A program made the translations under genes and the position numbers. This document shows positions 7,955 through 12,799 of a stretch of 12,799 nt of DNA, piece after piece. Each line of letters begins with the position of its first letter. Position 1 is the first letter of the stretch. The DNA comes from Nanobdellota archaeon (lineage in GTDB: Archaea; Nanobdellota; Nanobdellia; SCGC-AAA011-G17; GW2011-AR17): assembly GCA_016784245.1 (NCBI GenBank), contig JADHVA010000014.1, positions 1 to 12,799 of the forward strand. The letters are read 5' to 3'. The notes under the pieces are model-generated. The model made no database searches. It worked only from the letters and a program-made list of their open reading frames with translations, and was not told where the DNA came from.

Positions 7955-8560
7955 GAAACAAAAATACCTCAATTTAAAATATTTGATTTATATGATATTA
8001 ATGAAATAAAAATCGAAGATGAAGGATTAAAAAGTGCAATAAATCTTGAACCAAAATTAATTTTAAAATCATTTGGAAGAAATGTTCAAAAATTTGGCCA
8101 ATCAAAAGTAAACATTGTTGAAAGATTTATTAATAGATTAGCTGTTGCAGGACACAGAGGTAAAAAACATAAAATTATTCTTGGACATTCTACTGGAAAA
8201 TATTCAAAAAATGCAAAAATTGTTCTTGAAGCTTTTAAAATGATTGAGAAAAAAACAGGGAAAAATCCTGTTGAAGTTTTTGTTAAGGCTATTGAACACA
8301 CTGCTCCAAGAGATGAAGTTACTTTGATTGAATATGGTGGAGCAAAATATCCTCAAGCAATAGATGTTTCTCCATTAAGAAGAGTTAATCTTTCTATAAG
8401 ATGGATTATACATGGTAGTTCTGATAAAGCCTTTAACAAGAAAAAAACAATTGCTCAAGGTATTGCAGAGGAAATTATGTTAGCTTATGAAAAAAATGGT
8501 GAAAGCTTTGCAATGAGAAAAAAGAATGAAAGTGAAAAGCAAGCAGATTCTGCACGTTAA
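7952..8560 (+). CDS. rps7: 30S ribosomal protein S7 (uS7, S5e family)
   Basis: Primary 16S rRNA-binding protein that nucleates assembly of the small-subunit head and lines the exit site. The 202 residues fit the archaeal family (about 190-215). Diagnostic stretches are NIVERFINRLAVAGHRGKKHK (about residues 52-72), NPVEVFVKAIEHTAPRDEV (about 105-123), the adjoining IEYGGAKYPQAIDVSP, and the archaeal/eukaryotic C-terminal SAR ending. The N-terminal 45 residues are the archaeal extension absent from bacteria. It starts 2 nt after the unrecognised 135-residue gene and ends with two consecutive TAA codons just before EF-2. The assignment is firm; the start is supported by the junction and by the family's N-terminal length. 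Confidence 0.97.
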   Translation: METKIPQFKIFDLYDINEIKIEDEGLKSAINLEPKLILKSFGRNVQKFGQSKVNIVERFINRLAVAGHRGKKHKIILGHSTGKYSKNAKIVLEAFKMIEKKTGKNPVEVFVKAIEHTAPRDEVTLIEYGGAKYPQAIDVSPLRRVNLSIRWIIHGSSDKAFNKKKTIAQGIAEEIMLAYEKNGESFAMRKKNESEKQADSAR

Positions 8561-8568
8561 TAAAAATG
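8558..8568 (+). promoter_or_regulatory. tandem stop and TAAAAATG junction, S7/EF-2
   Basis: The S7 stop TAA (8558-8560) is followed directly by TAAAAATG, giving a second in-frame TAA and then the EF-2 ATG at 8566. Here the 8-nt string is kept although it no longer includes the primary stop codon, which hints that the A-rich start context itself matters. No Shine-Dalgarno motif is visible. Confidence 0.5.
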
Positions 8569-10749
8569 GTCGACGAAAAAGCAAAAATAATACAAGAATT
8601 GATGAATCATCCTACACAAATTAGAAACATCGCTATTGCTGCACATATTGACCACGGTAAAACAACTTTTTCTGATAATCTTCTTGCAGGAGCAGGAATG
8701 CTTTCAGAGGAATCAGCAGGAAAACAAAGAGCTTTAGATTTTCATGAAGATGAAGCTACCAGGGGAATTACAATTGATTCTGCGTCTGTATCTATGGTTC
8801 ACCAGGTTGGAGGTAAAGCTTTTTTAATTAATTTAATTGACACTCCGGGCCATGTTGATTTTGGAGGAGATGTTACAAGGGCTATGAGGGCAGTAGACGG
8901 GTCTGTTATACTTGCTTGTGCTGTTGAAGGTGTTATGCCTCAAACAGAAACTGTTATAAGACAATCTCTTAAAGAACTTGTAAAACCTGTTTTATTCATA
9001 AATAAAGTTGATAGATTAATCAAAGAAGTTAAATTAACACCTCAAGAAATGGAAAAAAAATTTATTTCTATTATTGAACATGTTAATAGTTTAATTTATG
9101 ATATTGCTCCAGAAGGATATAAGGAAAAATGGAAAGTTGGAGTTGGAGAAGGAAGTGTTGCTTTTGGTAGTGCATTCCATAATTGGGCTTTAAGTTTTCC
9201 CTATATGAAAGAAAAAAATATTACTTTTAAAGAAATTATCGAAGCATATCAGGGTTCTGATTCCCAAATAGATGAAAAAGTAAAGTTACTTGCTAAAAAA
9301 GCACCTTTACACGAAGTTGTTTTAGAGATGTCTGTTAAGAATCATCCAAATCCTACAGATGCTCAAAAATATAGGATCCCTAAAATTTGGCATGGAGATA
9401 TTGATTCAAAACTTGGACAATCATTGATTAATTGTGATCCAAATGGAATTCCTGTTTTTGTTCCAATTAAAATTGTTGTTGATAAACATGCAGGAGAGGT
9501 TGCAGCAGGAAGATTATTTTCAGGAAAATTAAAACAAGGAGAAGAGGTTTATATGAATCTTGCAAAAAGAAATGTAAGATTACAACAGGTTTCTGTTTAT
9601 AAGGGTGCTCAAAGATTTATTGTTGATGAAGTTATTGCTGGAAACATCGTGGGTGTTGTAGGCTTAAAAGATGTTTTTGTAGGTGAAACTGTTAGTTCAA
9701 GCCCTATAGAACCTTTTGAAGCTATTACTCATTTATTTGAACCTGTTGTTACAAAATCTATTGAAGCTACTAAAGCTGCAGATTTGCCTAAGCTAGTAGA
9801 AGTACTAAAACAAATTGGTAAAGAAGATCCATCTATTAAAATGCAAATTAATGAACAAACAGGAGAATCTTTAATGTCTGGAATGGGAGAACTTCATTTA
9901 GAAATTATTGAAAATAGAATTAAATCAGAAAAAGGTTTAGATGTTAAAACTTCAGCCCCAATAGTTGTTTATAGAGAAACAGTTGGTTCTGAATCAAGTA
10001 TTGTTGAAGGTAGGAGCCCTAACAAACATAATATTTTTTATCTTAAAGTTGAACCTCTTGAAGAAGAAATTTATGATGCTATAAAAGCAGGAGATCTTCC
10101 TGAAAGAAGAATAAAGAAAAAAGATAAAGAAATTGCAGAAAAGTTTACAGAACTTGGATGGACCGGAGATGAAATAAGAAATATTAGAGAAATTTACAAA
10201 GGAAGTTTATTTTTAGATGAAACACGGGGAGAAGTTCATATTGGAGAAGTTATTGAAATGGTCCTTGATGCTTTTGAAATGGTTATGGACACCGGCCCTT
10301 TAGCAAGAGAACCTAGTATGAGAATTAAAGTTTCTTTAATGGATATTAAACTTCACGAAGATGCCATTCATAGGGGCCCTGCACAAGTATATCCTGCTGT
10401 TAGAGAAGGTATAAGAGGGGCTATGAAAAAAGCAGTTCCATCTTTATTTGAACCTTTACAAATTCATCTTATTGAGATGCCTGATCAATTTTTAGGAACA
10501 GTTACAAAACTTGTTAACAGTAAAAGAGGACAAATGATAGATATGACTCAAGAAGGAAGTACTGCAAAAATAAAGGCTAAGATTCCTGTAGCTGAAATGA
10601 TTGGATGGTCAAACGATCTTAGATCTGCAACAGAAGGCCGAGGAATTTCTTCTTTAACAGACCAGTTATTTGAAAAAGTTCCAGCAGGAATGCAAGATAA
10701 TATTGTTAAAAAAATTAGAGAAAGAAAGGGTCTATCTGAAAATCAATAA
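8566..10749 (+). CDS. fusA: translation elongation factor 2 (aEF-2)
   Basis: Ribosomal translocase GTPase, 727 residues, a normal length for archaeal EF-2 (about 727-740). GTP-binding motifs are intact: P-loop AHIDHGKT (26-33), switch I RGITID (66-71), DTPGH (92-96) and NKVD (146-149). The domain IV tip motif LHEDAIHRGPAQ carries His602 (codon 10369-10371), the position modified to diphthamide in archaea and eukaryotes, so this copy could be modified if dph genes exist elsewhere. The MSGMGELHLE motif of domain III is present. The gene closes the S12-S7-EF-2 run and starts after a tandem-stop junction. In most archaea EF-1A follows directly; here three other genes come first. The family could be confused with bacterial EF-G, but the EF-2-type insertions and the diphthamide motif decide it. 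Confidence 0.98.
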   Translation: MVDEKAKIIQELMNHPTQIRNIAIAAHIDHGKTTFSDNLLAGAGMLSEESAGKQRALDFHEDEATRGITIDSASVSMVHQVGGKAFLINLIDTPGHVDFGGDVTRAMRAVDGSVILACAVEGVMPQTETVIRQSLKELVKPVLFINKVDRLIKEVKLTPQEMEKKFISIIEHVNSLIYDIAPEGYKEKWKVGVGEGSVAFGSAFHNWALSFPYMKEKNITFKEIIEAYQGSDSQIDEKVKLLAKKAPLHEVVLEMSVKNHPNPTDAQKYRIPKIWHGDIDSKLGQSLINCDPNGIPVFVPIKIVVDKHAGEVAAGRLFSGKLKQGEEVYMNLAKRNVRLQQVSVYKGAQRFIVDEVIAGNIVGVVGLKDVFVGETVSSSPIEPFEAITHLFEPVVTKSIEATKAADLPKLVEVLKQIGKEDPSIKMQINEQTGESLMSGMGELHLEIIENRIKSEKGLDVKTSAPIVVYRETVGSESSIVEGRSPNKHNIFYLKVEPLEEEIYDAIKAGDLPERRIKKKDKEIAEKFTELGWTGDEIRNIREIYKGSLFLDETRGEVHIGEVIEMVLDAFEMVMDTGPLAREPSMRIKVSLMDIKLHEDAIHRGPAQVYPAVREGIRGAMKKAVPSLFEPLQIHLIEMPDQFLGTVTKLVNSKRGQMIDMTQEGSTAKIKAKIPVAEMIGWSNDLRSATEGRGISSLTDQLFEKVPAGMQDNIVKKIRERKGLSENQ

Positions 10750-10751
10750 TT

Positions 10752-10760
10752 CTTATAAAG
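10752..10760 (+). promoter_or_regulatory. TATA-box promoter of the GHKL ATPase gene
   Basis: CTTATAAAG, just after the EF-2 stop codon, is centred about 25 nt upstream of the ATG at 10781, giving a leaderless transcript by usual archaeal spacing. It is embedded in AATAATTCTTATAAA (10745-10759), which recurs exactly in front of the 80-residue gene on the other strand. The gene therefore probably has its own promoter rather than relying on EF-2 read-through. Confidence 0.6.
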
Positions 10761-10780
10761 AGCAAATAATTTTCTAAATT

Positions 10781-11218
10781 ATGTTAATAAGAAAATTAAA
10801 TTTAAAAAAAATATCAAAAAATCCAAAAACATCTAAATTTAGTTTTTCAACTCCTGAATTTGAGGGATATAATTCAGAAGGTACCCAATTTATTTTACAT
10901 CGATTTTCAACAAAAGTTTCAGATGAAGGATTAATAGATGATTTGAGAGTTGTTTCAAATGAATTTATTTCCAATGCAGTAGACCATGGAAATCGTGGAG
11001 ACCCAAATAAAAAAATAAATATCTTTTGTTTATGGGTAAAAGATAAATTTTATTTTGCGGTCCAAGATGAGGGCCCAGGATTTGATATTAGGAATCCTAT
11101 TTTTCTAAGTCCGCCCCCTCCAGAAGCAAGTTTAGGATTAAAATATTCTCAACAAAGATTAAATTTAATATATAATTTTAATGATTCTTGTTCATATGCT
11201 TGTAAGGTAGTTAATTAA
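10781..11218 (+). CDS. RsbW/SpoIIAB-like GHKL ATPase (HATPase_c_2 type)
   Basis: Small soluble ATPase/kinase-like protein of 145 residues. The Bergerat ATP-binding motifs are readable: N-box NEFISNAVDHG with Glu61, Asn65 and His69; G1 box DEGPGFD (96-102); and a weaker G2 region PPPPEASLGLKYSQQRL (about 111-127), in which the usual GRGL reads SLGL. The order, the short length and the proline-rich link before G2 match bacterial anti-sigma-factor Ser kinases (RsbW, SpoIIAB; COG2172 type) rather than sensor kinases, topoisomerases or Hsp90. Archaea lack sigma factors, so the target cannot be a classical one; the partner is unknown and no STAS-type antagonist is visible in the window. It converges on the 80-residue gene with 2 nt between stop codons. 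Bacterial origin by transfer is possible, though base composition resembles its neighbours. Family call fairly sure; function unknown. Confidence 0.75.
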   Translation: MLIRKLNLKKISKNPKTSKFSFSTPEFEGYNSEGTQFILHRFSTKVSDEGLIDDLRVVSNEFISNAVDHGNRGDPNKKINIFCLWVKDKFYFAVQDEGPGFDIRNPIFLSPPPPEASLGLKYSQQRLNLIYNFNDSCSYACKVVN

Positions 11219-11220
11219 AA

Positions 11221-11463
11221 TTATTCTTCAAATATTTTTTGATAAGAATCATATCCCATTAAAAAAGTTCTATTGTTGTTATTTCTCATAACACCATTTT
11301 TATATTTATTATAAGTTATATTTATGAGGTATCTATTTTTTTCTTCAGATAAATCAAAATCTAAAACTTTTACCGAGAATGGAGGTCCTATTTTTTCTTC
11401 TGCTTCTACAAAACTTGCCAAATCTCTTTTGATAAATTTAAGTTTTTTTTCTGTAAGATCCAT
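11221..11463 (-). CDS. unrecognised 80-residue protein
   Basis: I do not recognise this small protein. It is highly charged, with a probable N-terminal helix (residues about 1-24, KKLKFIKRDLASFVEAEEK), then two or three probable beta strands (FSVKVLDFDL, RYLINITYNKY) around an Asn-rich turn (NNNN, about 61-64), and a short C-terminal helix. There is no membrane segment, signal peptide or cysteine. It has its own TATA box about 26 nt upstream of the ATG, inside the end of the UppP gene, which supports a real, separately started gene. It converges with the GHKL ATPase gene (2 nt between stop codons), and the two share a 15-nt promoter core, so joint expression is plausible. Similar-length frames on the other strand show no family features and are taken as shadows. 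Coding status probable, function unknown. Confidence 0.6.
   Translation of the reverse strand: MDLTEKKLKFIKRDLASFVEAEEKIGPPFSVKVLDFDLSEEKNRYLINITYNKYKNGVMRNNNNRTFLMGYDSYQKIFEE
11235..11240 (+). terminator. possible T-tract terminator after the GHKL ATPase gene
   Basis: A run of six T's begins 17 nt after the stop codon of the ATPase gene. Archaeal intrinsic termination can use such U-rich tracts without a hairpin. The tract lies within the convergent 80-residue coding region, so it may simply be coding sequence. Confidence 0.2.
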
Positions 11464-11484
11464 ATTATTTAATAGAACAAGATG

Positions 11485-11493
11485 TTTTATAAG
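11485..11493 (-). promoter_or_regulatory. TATA-box promoter of the 80-residue gene
   Basis: On the minus strand CTTATAAAA is centred about 26 nt upstream of the ATG at 11463. It overlaps the region just after the UppP stop codon (11501-11499). The surrounding AATAATTCTTATAAA (11500 down to 11486) is identical to the core in front of the GHKL ATPase gene. Confidence 0.55.
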
Positions 11494-11498
11494 AATTA

Positions 11499-12299
11499 TT
11501 AGACTAGAATGCTTATTAACATTAATACTGCAAAGATGATTATAAACAATCCAAAGTTAATTTTCTTTGATATTTTTATTAAACCAGAAATTGTTAAAAG
11601 ACCTAGAATAAAAGAAGTTGCAAGAGCCCAAAGTGCATTGCTTGAAAAAACAAAATCTTCCAAGTTCAAAATAATATTTCCAATTAAAACAATTGGAAGG
11701 CTCATCAGAAAACTAAGTCTTAGGGCAGAAGTATCGTCGAACTTCCTTAACAATAATGTTGAAACAGTTATTCCTGATCTTGACAATCCTGGAAAAACTG
11801 CTAAACCTTGGGCAATTCCTAAATAAATGCTATCAATATTTTTTATATTTTTTTCAGACCTATTACCTTGTTTTTTAGATTTTATTTGAATTATTCCTGT
11901 AAATAAAAGCAAAACACCGACGATAAGAGAAATTGTTTTTCCAGTAATCTCTAGGTTATCTAAGGAATAAAAAAGCTTAATTATTGCGAGGCCAATAATT
12001 CCTGTGATTATTGTGGATATAAAAATAAAATTAAATATTTCTTTGGTTTCCTTATTTTGTTTTTTATAACTAAAAATTGTTTTTGTTAACTTCCAAACCT
12101 GTTTTCTAAAGTAAACTAATGCTGCTAAAAAAGTTCCTAAATGTAAAAAAAGAGCAGTCCTAACAAGGACCTCCACGTCGGTAATTCCATAAAAATTAGA
12201 TACAATTAATGCAATCATTCCACTGGAACTTATAGGTAACCATTCTGTTATTCCCTGTACAATCCCCAAAAGAATATACTGGATTATAGATAATTCCAT
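11499..12299 (-). CDS. uppP: UppP/BacA-like polyprenyl-diphosphate phosphatase
   Basis: Integral membrane phosphatase family that recycles polyprenyl diphosphate to the monophosphate carrier; in archaea the likely substrate is a dolichyl-type diphosphate used in surface glycan or N-glycan assembly. The 266 residues contain about seven or eight hydrophobic segments. Motif 1 reads QGITEWLPISSSGM (15-28), with the (E/Q)xxxE pair as Gln15 and Glu19; motif 2 reads PGLSRSG (170-176) with Arg174. The His that follows motif 1 in E. coli (His30) is Met28 here (codon 12218-12216), an important change. The start at 12299 is preferred over an in-frame ATG at 12359: the family begins with this hydrophobic helix, a TATA box lies about 25 nt upstream, and the extra 20 residues would be polar and would run into the EF-1A promoter region. 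It is divergent from EF-1A and is followed by the 80-residue gene. Confidence 0.9.
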   Translation of the reverse strand: MELSIIQYILLGIVQGITEWLPISSSGMIALIVSNFYGITDVEVLVRTALFLHLGTFLAALVYFRKQVWKLTKTIFSYKKQNKETKEIFNFIFISTIITGIIGLAIIKLFYSLDNLEITGKTISLIVGVLLLFTGIIQIKSKKQGNRSEKNIKNIDSIYLGIAQGLAVFPGLSRSGITVSTLLLRKFDDTSALRLSFLMSLPIVLIGNIILNLEDFVFSSNALWALATSFILGLLTISGLIKISKKINFGLFIIIFAVLMLISILV

Positions 12300-12319
12300 A
12301 GAAAAATCATAATCGCAAA

Positions 12320-12328
12320 CTTTATAAA
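12320..12328 (-). promoter_or_regulatory. TATA-box promoter of uppP
   Basis: Minus-strand TTTATAAAG is centred about 25 nt upstream of the ATG at 12299, predicting a leaderless mRNA. It decides the start: the in-frame ATG at 12359 would lie upstream of the promoter. Confidence 0.6.
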
Positions 12329-12337
12329 CATAATTTT

Positions 12338-12346
12338 TTTTAAAAG
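12338..12346 (+). promoter_or_regulatory. probable TATA-box promoter of EF-1A
   Basis: TTTTAAAAG is centred about 30 nt before the EF-1A ATG at 12372 and lies about 10 bp from the uppP TATA box on the other strand. The two divergent promoters thus share a 72-bp gap. A second candidate (CTTAAACAA at 12351) is too close to the ATG. Confidence 0.4.
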
Positions 12347-12371
12347 AACACTTAAACAATTATATTAAAAA

Positions 12372-12799
12372 ATGGCTAAAGAAAAACCAAATATGAATAC
12401 AGTGTTTGTGGGTCATGTTGACGCAGGAAAGTCAACAGTAGTTGGACAACTTTTATTCCAAAGTGGTGCTGTTTCTGATCAAGAAATGAAGAAGTTCAAA
12501 GAAGAAGCTGAAAAGCATGGAAAGCAAGGATTTGAATTTGCTTATGTTATGGATAAGATTAAAGAAGAAAGAGAAAGAGGAGTTACAATTGATCTAGCCT
12601 ATAAAAAATTAATTACTCAAAAATTCGAAGTTACAATTATTGATGCTCCTGGTCACAGAGACTTTGTTAAGAACATGATTACTGGGGCTTCACAGGCAGA
12701 TGCTGCTTTCTTAGTTATTGCTGCTCCTGCAGGTGTGCAACCTCAAACAACAGAACATTTATGGTTATTAAGAACAATGGGTGTTAAAGAATTATGTGT
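12372..12799 (+). CDS. tuf: translation elongation factor 1-alpha (aEF1A), 3' partial
   Basis: GTPase that carries aminoacyl-tRNA to the ribosomal A site. 142 codons of the GTPase domain are visible before the window ends; the full protein should be about 420-435 residues. Motifs: P-loop GHVDAGKST (14-22), switch I region EERERGVTIDLA (65-76), DAPGHRDF (91-98) and NMITGASQADAA (101-112). The ERERGVTID and NMITGASQADAA strings are characteristic of aEF1A/eEF1A. The P-loop Ala18 differs from the His usual at this place in archaeal EF1A and resembles eRF3/Hbs1-type relatives, but the archaeal genome position and the MAKEKP N-terminus favour EF1A. The start has an AAAAAATG context and its own probable TATA box. 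In most archaea this gene follows EF-2 directly and precedes S10. Confidence 0.93.
   Translation, partial: MAKEKPNMNTVFVGHVDAGKSTVVGQLLFQSGAVSDQEMKKFKEEAEKHGKQGFEFAYVMDKIKEERERGVTIDLAYKKLITQKFEVTIIDAPGHRDFVKNMITGASQADAAFLVIAAPAGVQPQTTEHLWLLRTMGVKELC

Noticed and set aside
8086..8301. 71-residue open frame antisense to S7
   Set aside because: It lies wholly within a certain S7 gene and its hydrophobic, Phe/Ile-rich translation is what the opposite strand of an A-rich gene gives.
10774..10974. 66-residue minus-strand frame opposite the GHKL ATPase
   Set aside because: No family features; the plus-strand frame carries clear ATPase motifs and a promoter.
10781..11218. Classical sensor histidine kinase
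   Set aside because: No dimerisation/phosphoacceptor helix or sensor domain; length and motif order fit the small RsbW-like group instead.
11324..11826. Plus-strand frames of 71 and 105 residues opposite the 80-residue gene and uppP
   Set aside because: The 105-residue frame is the shadow of the UppP membrane segments; the 71-residue frame lacks a promoter and any recognisable feature.
12300..12359. 20-residue N-terminal extension of uppP from an ATG at 12359
   Set aside because: The extra residues are polar and unlike the family, and a good TATA box at 12320-12328 places the transcript start downstream of that ATG.
1..12799. CRISPR arrays, tRNA or rRNA genes, insertion sequences, long repeats
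   Set aside because: No regularly spaced repeats, cloverleaf-like segments, transposase motifs or long inverted repeats were noticed; similar A-rich strings reflect base composition.

Overview
The window is a stretch of an AT-rich archaeal chromosome carrying the rpo/str core-information region: RNA polymerase large subunits, a NusA-like KH protein, ribosomal proteins S12 and S7, EF-2, and the start of EF-1A. Archaeal identity rests on the protein families: a B subunit with archaeal/eukaryotic-type motifs, archaeal S12 and S7, a two-KH NusA of about 140 residues, an EF-2 with the diphthamide motif, and an aEF1A. It also rests on TATA boxes about 25-33 nt upstream of start codons and the lack of clear Shine-Dalgarno sites. 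Compact genes, A+T-rich codons (AGA, TTA, ATT), a fused RpoA and a missing L30e gene would fit a reduced lineage such as a DPANN archaeon. That placement is inference; nothing here fixes the phylum.

Layout. Bases 1-6591 hold rpoB (5' end outside the window, B''/B' unsplit) and a single rpoA joining A' and A'', separated by 2 nt. A promoter-bearing gap leads to the NusA-like gene (6660-7073), followed by a second promoter and a tight run: S12 (7117), an unrecognised 135-residue protein (7542), S7 (7952) and EF-2 (8566-10749). Junctions in these tight runs have the form TAAAAATG. EF-1A starts only at 12372. Between EF-2 and EF-1A lie three genes not expected in a str operon: an RsbW-like GHKL ATPase (+ strand), an unrecognised 80-residue protein (- strand, convergent with the ATPase), and an UppP-like polyprenyl-diphosphate phosphatase (- strand, divergent from EF-1A).

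How they work together. RpoB, RpoA and NusA serve transcription; S12 and S7 are small-subunit proteins at the decoding centre and head; EF-2 and EF-1A drive translocation and aminoacyl-tRNA delivery. The 135-residue protein sits inside this set with the same junctions, so a translation-related role is the simplest guess. The three intervening genes each have their own likely promoter and form a separate insert.

Most interesting points: (1) a fused RpoA whose A'/A'' junction is so short that the foot-like region, where most archaea split the gene, seems to be missing; (2) the 135-residue protein between S12 and S7; (3) recurrent TAAAAATG junctions plus leaderless-type promoters; (4) a bacterial-style anti-sigma-like ATPase in an archaeon, convergent with a small orphan whose promoter shares a 15-nt core with it; (5) UppP with Met in place of the motif-1 His.
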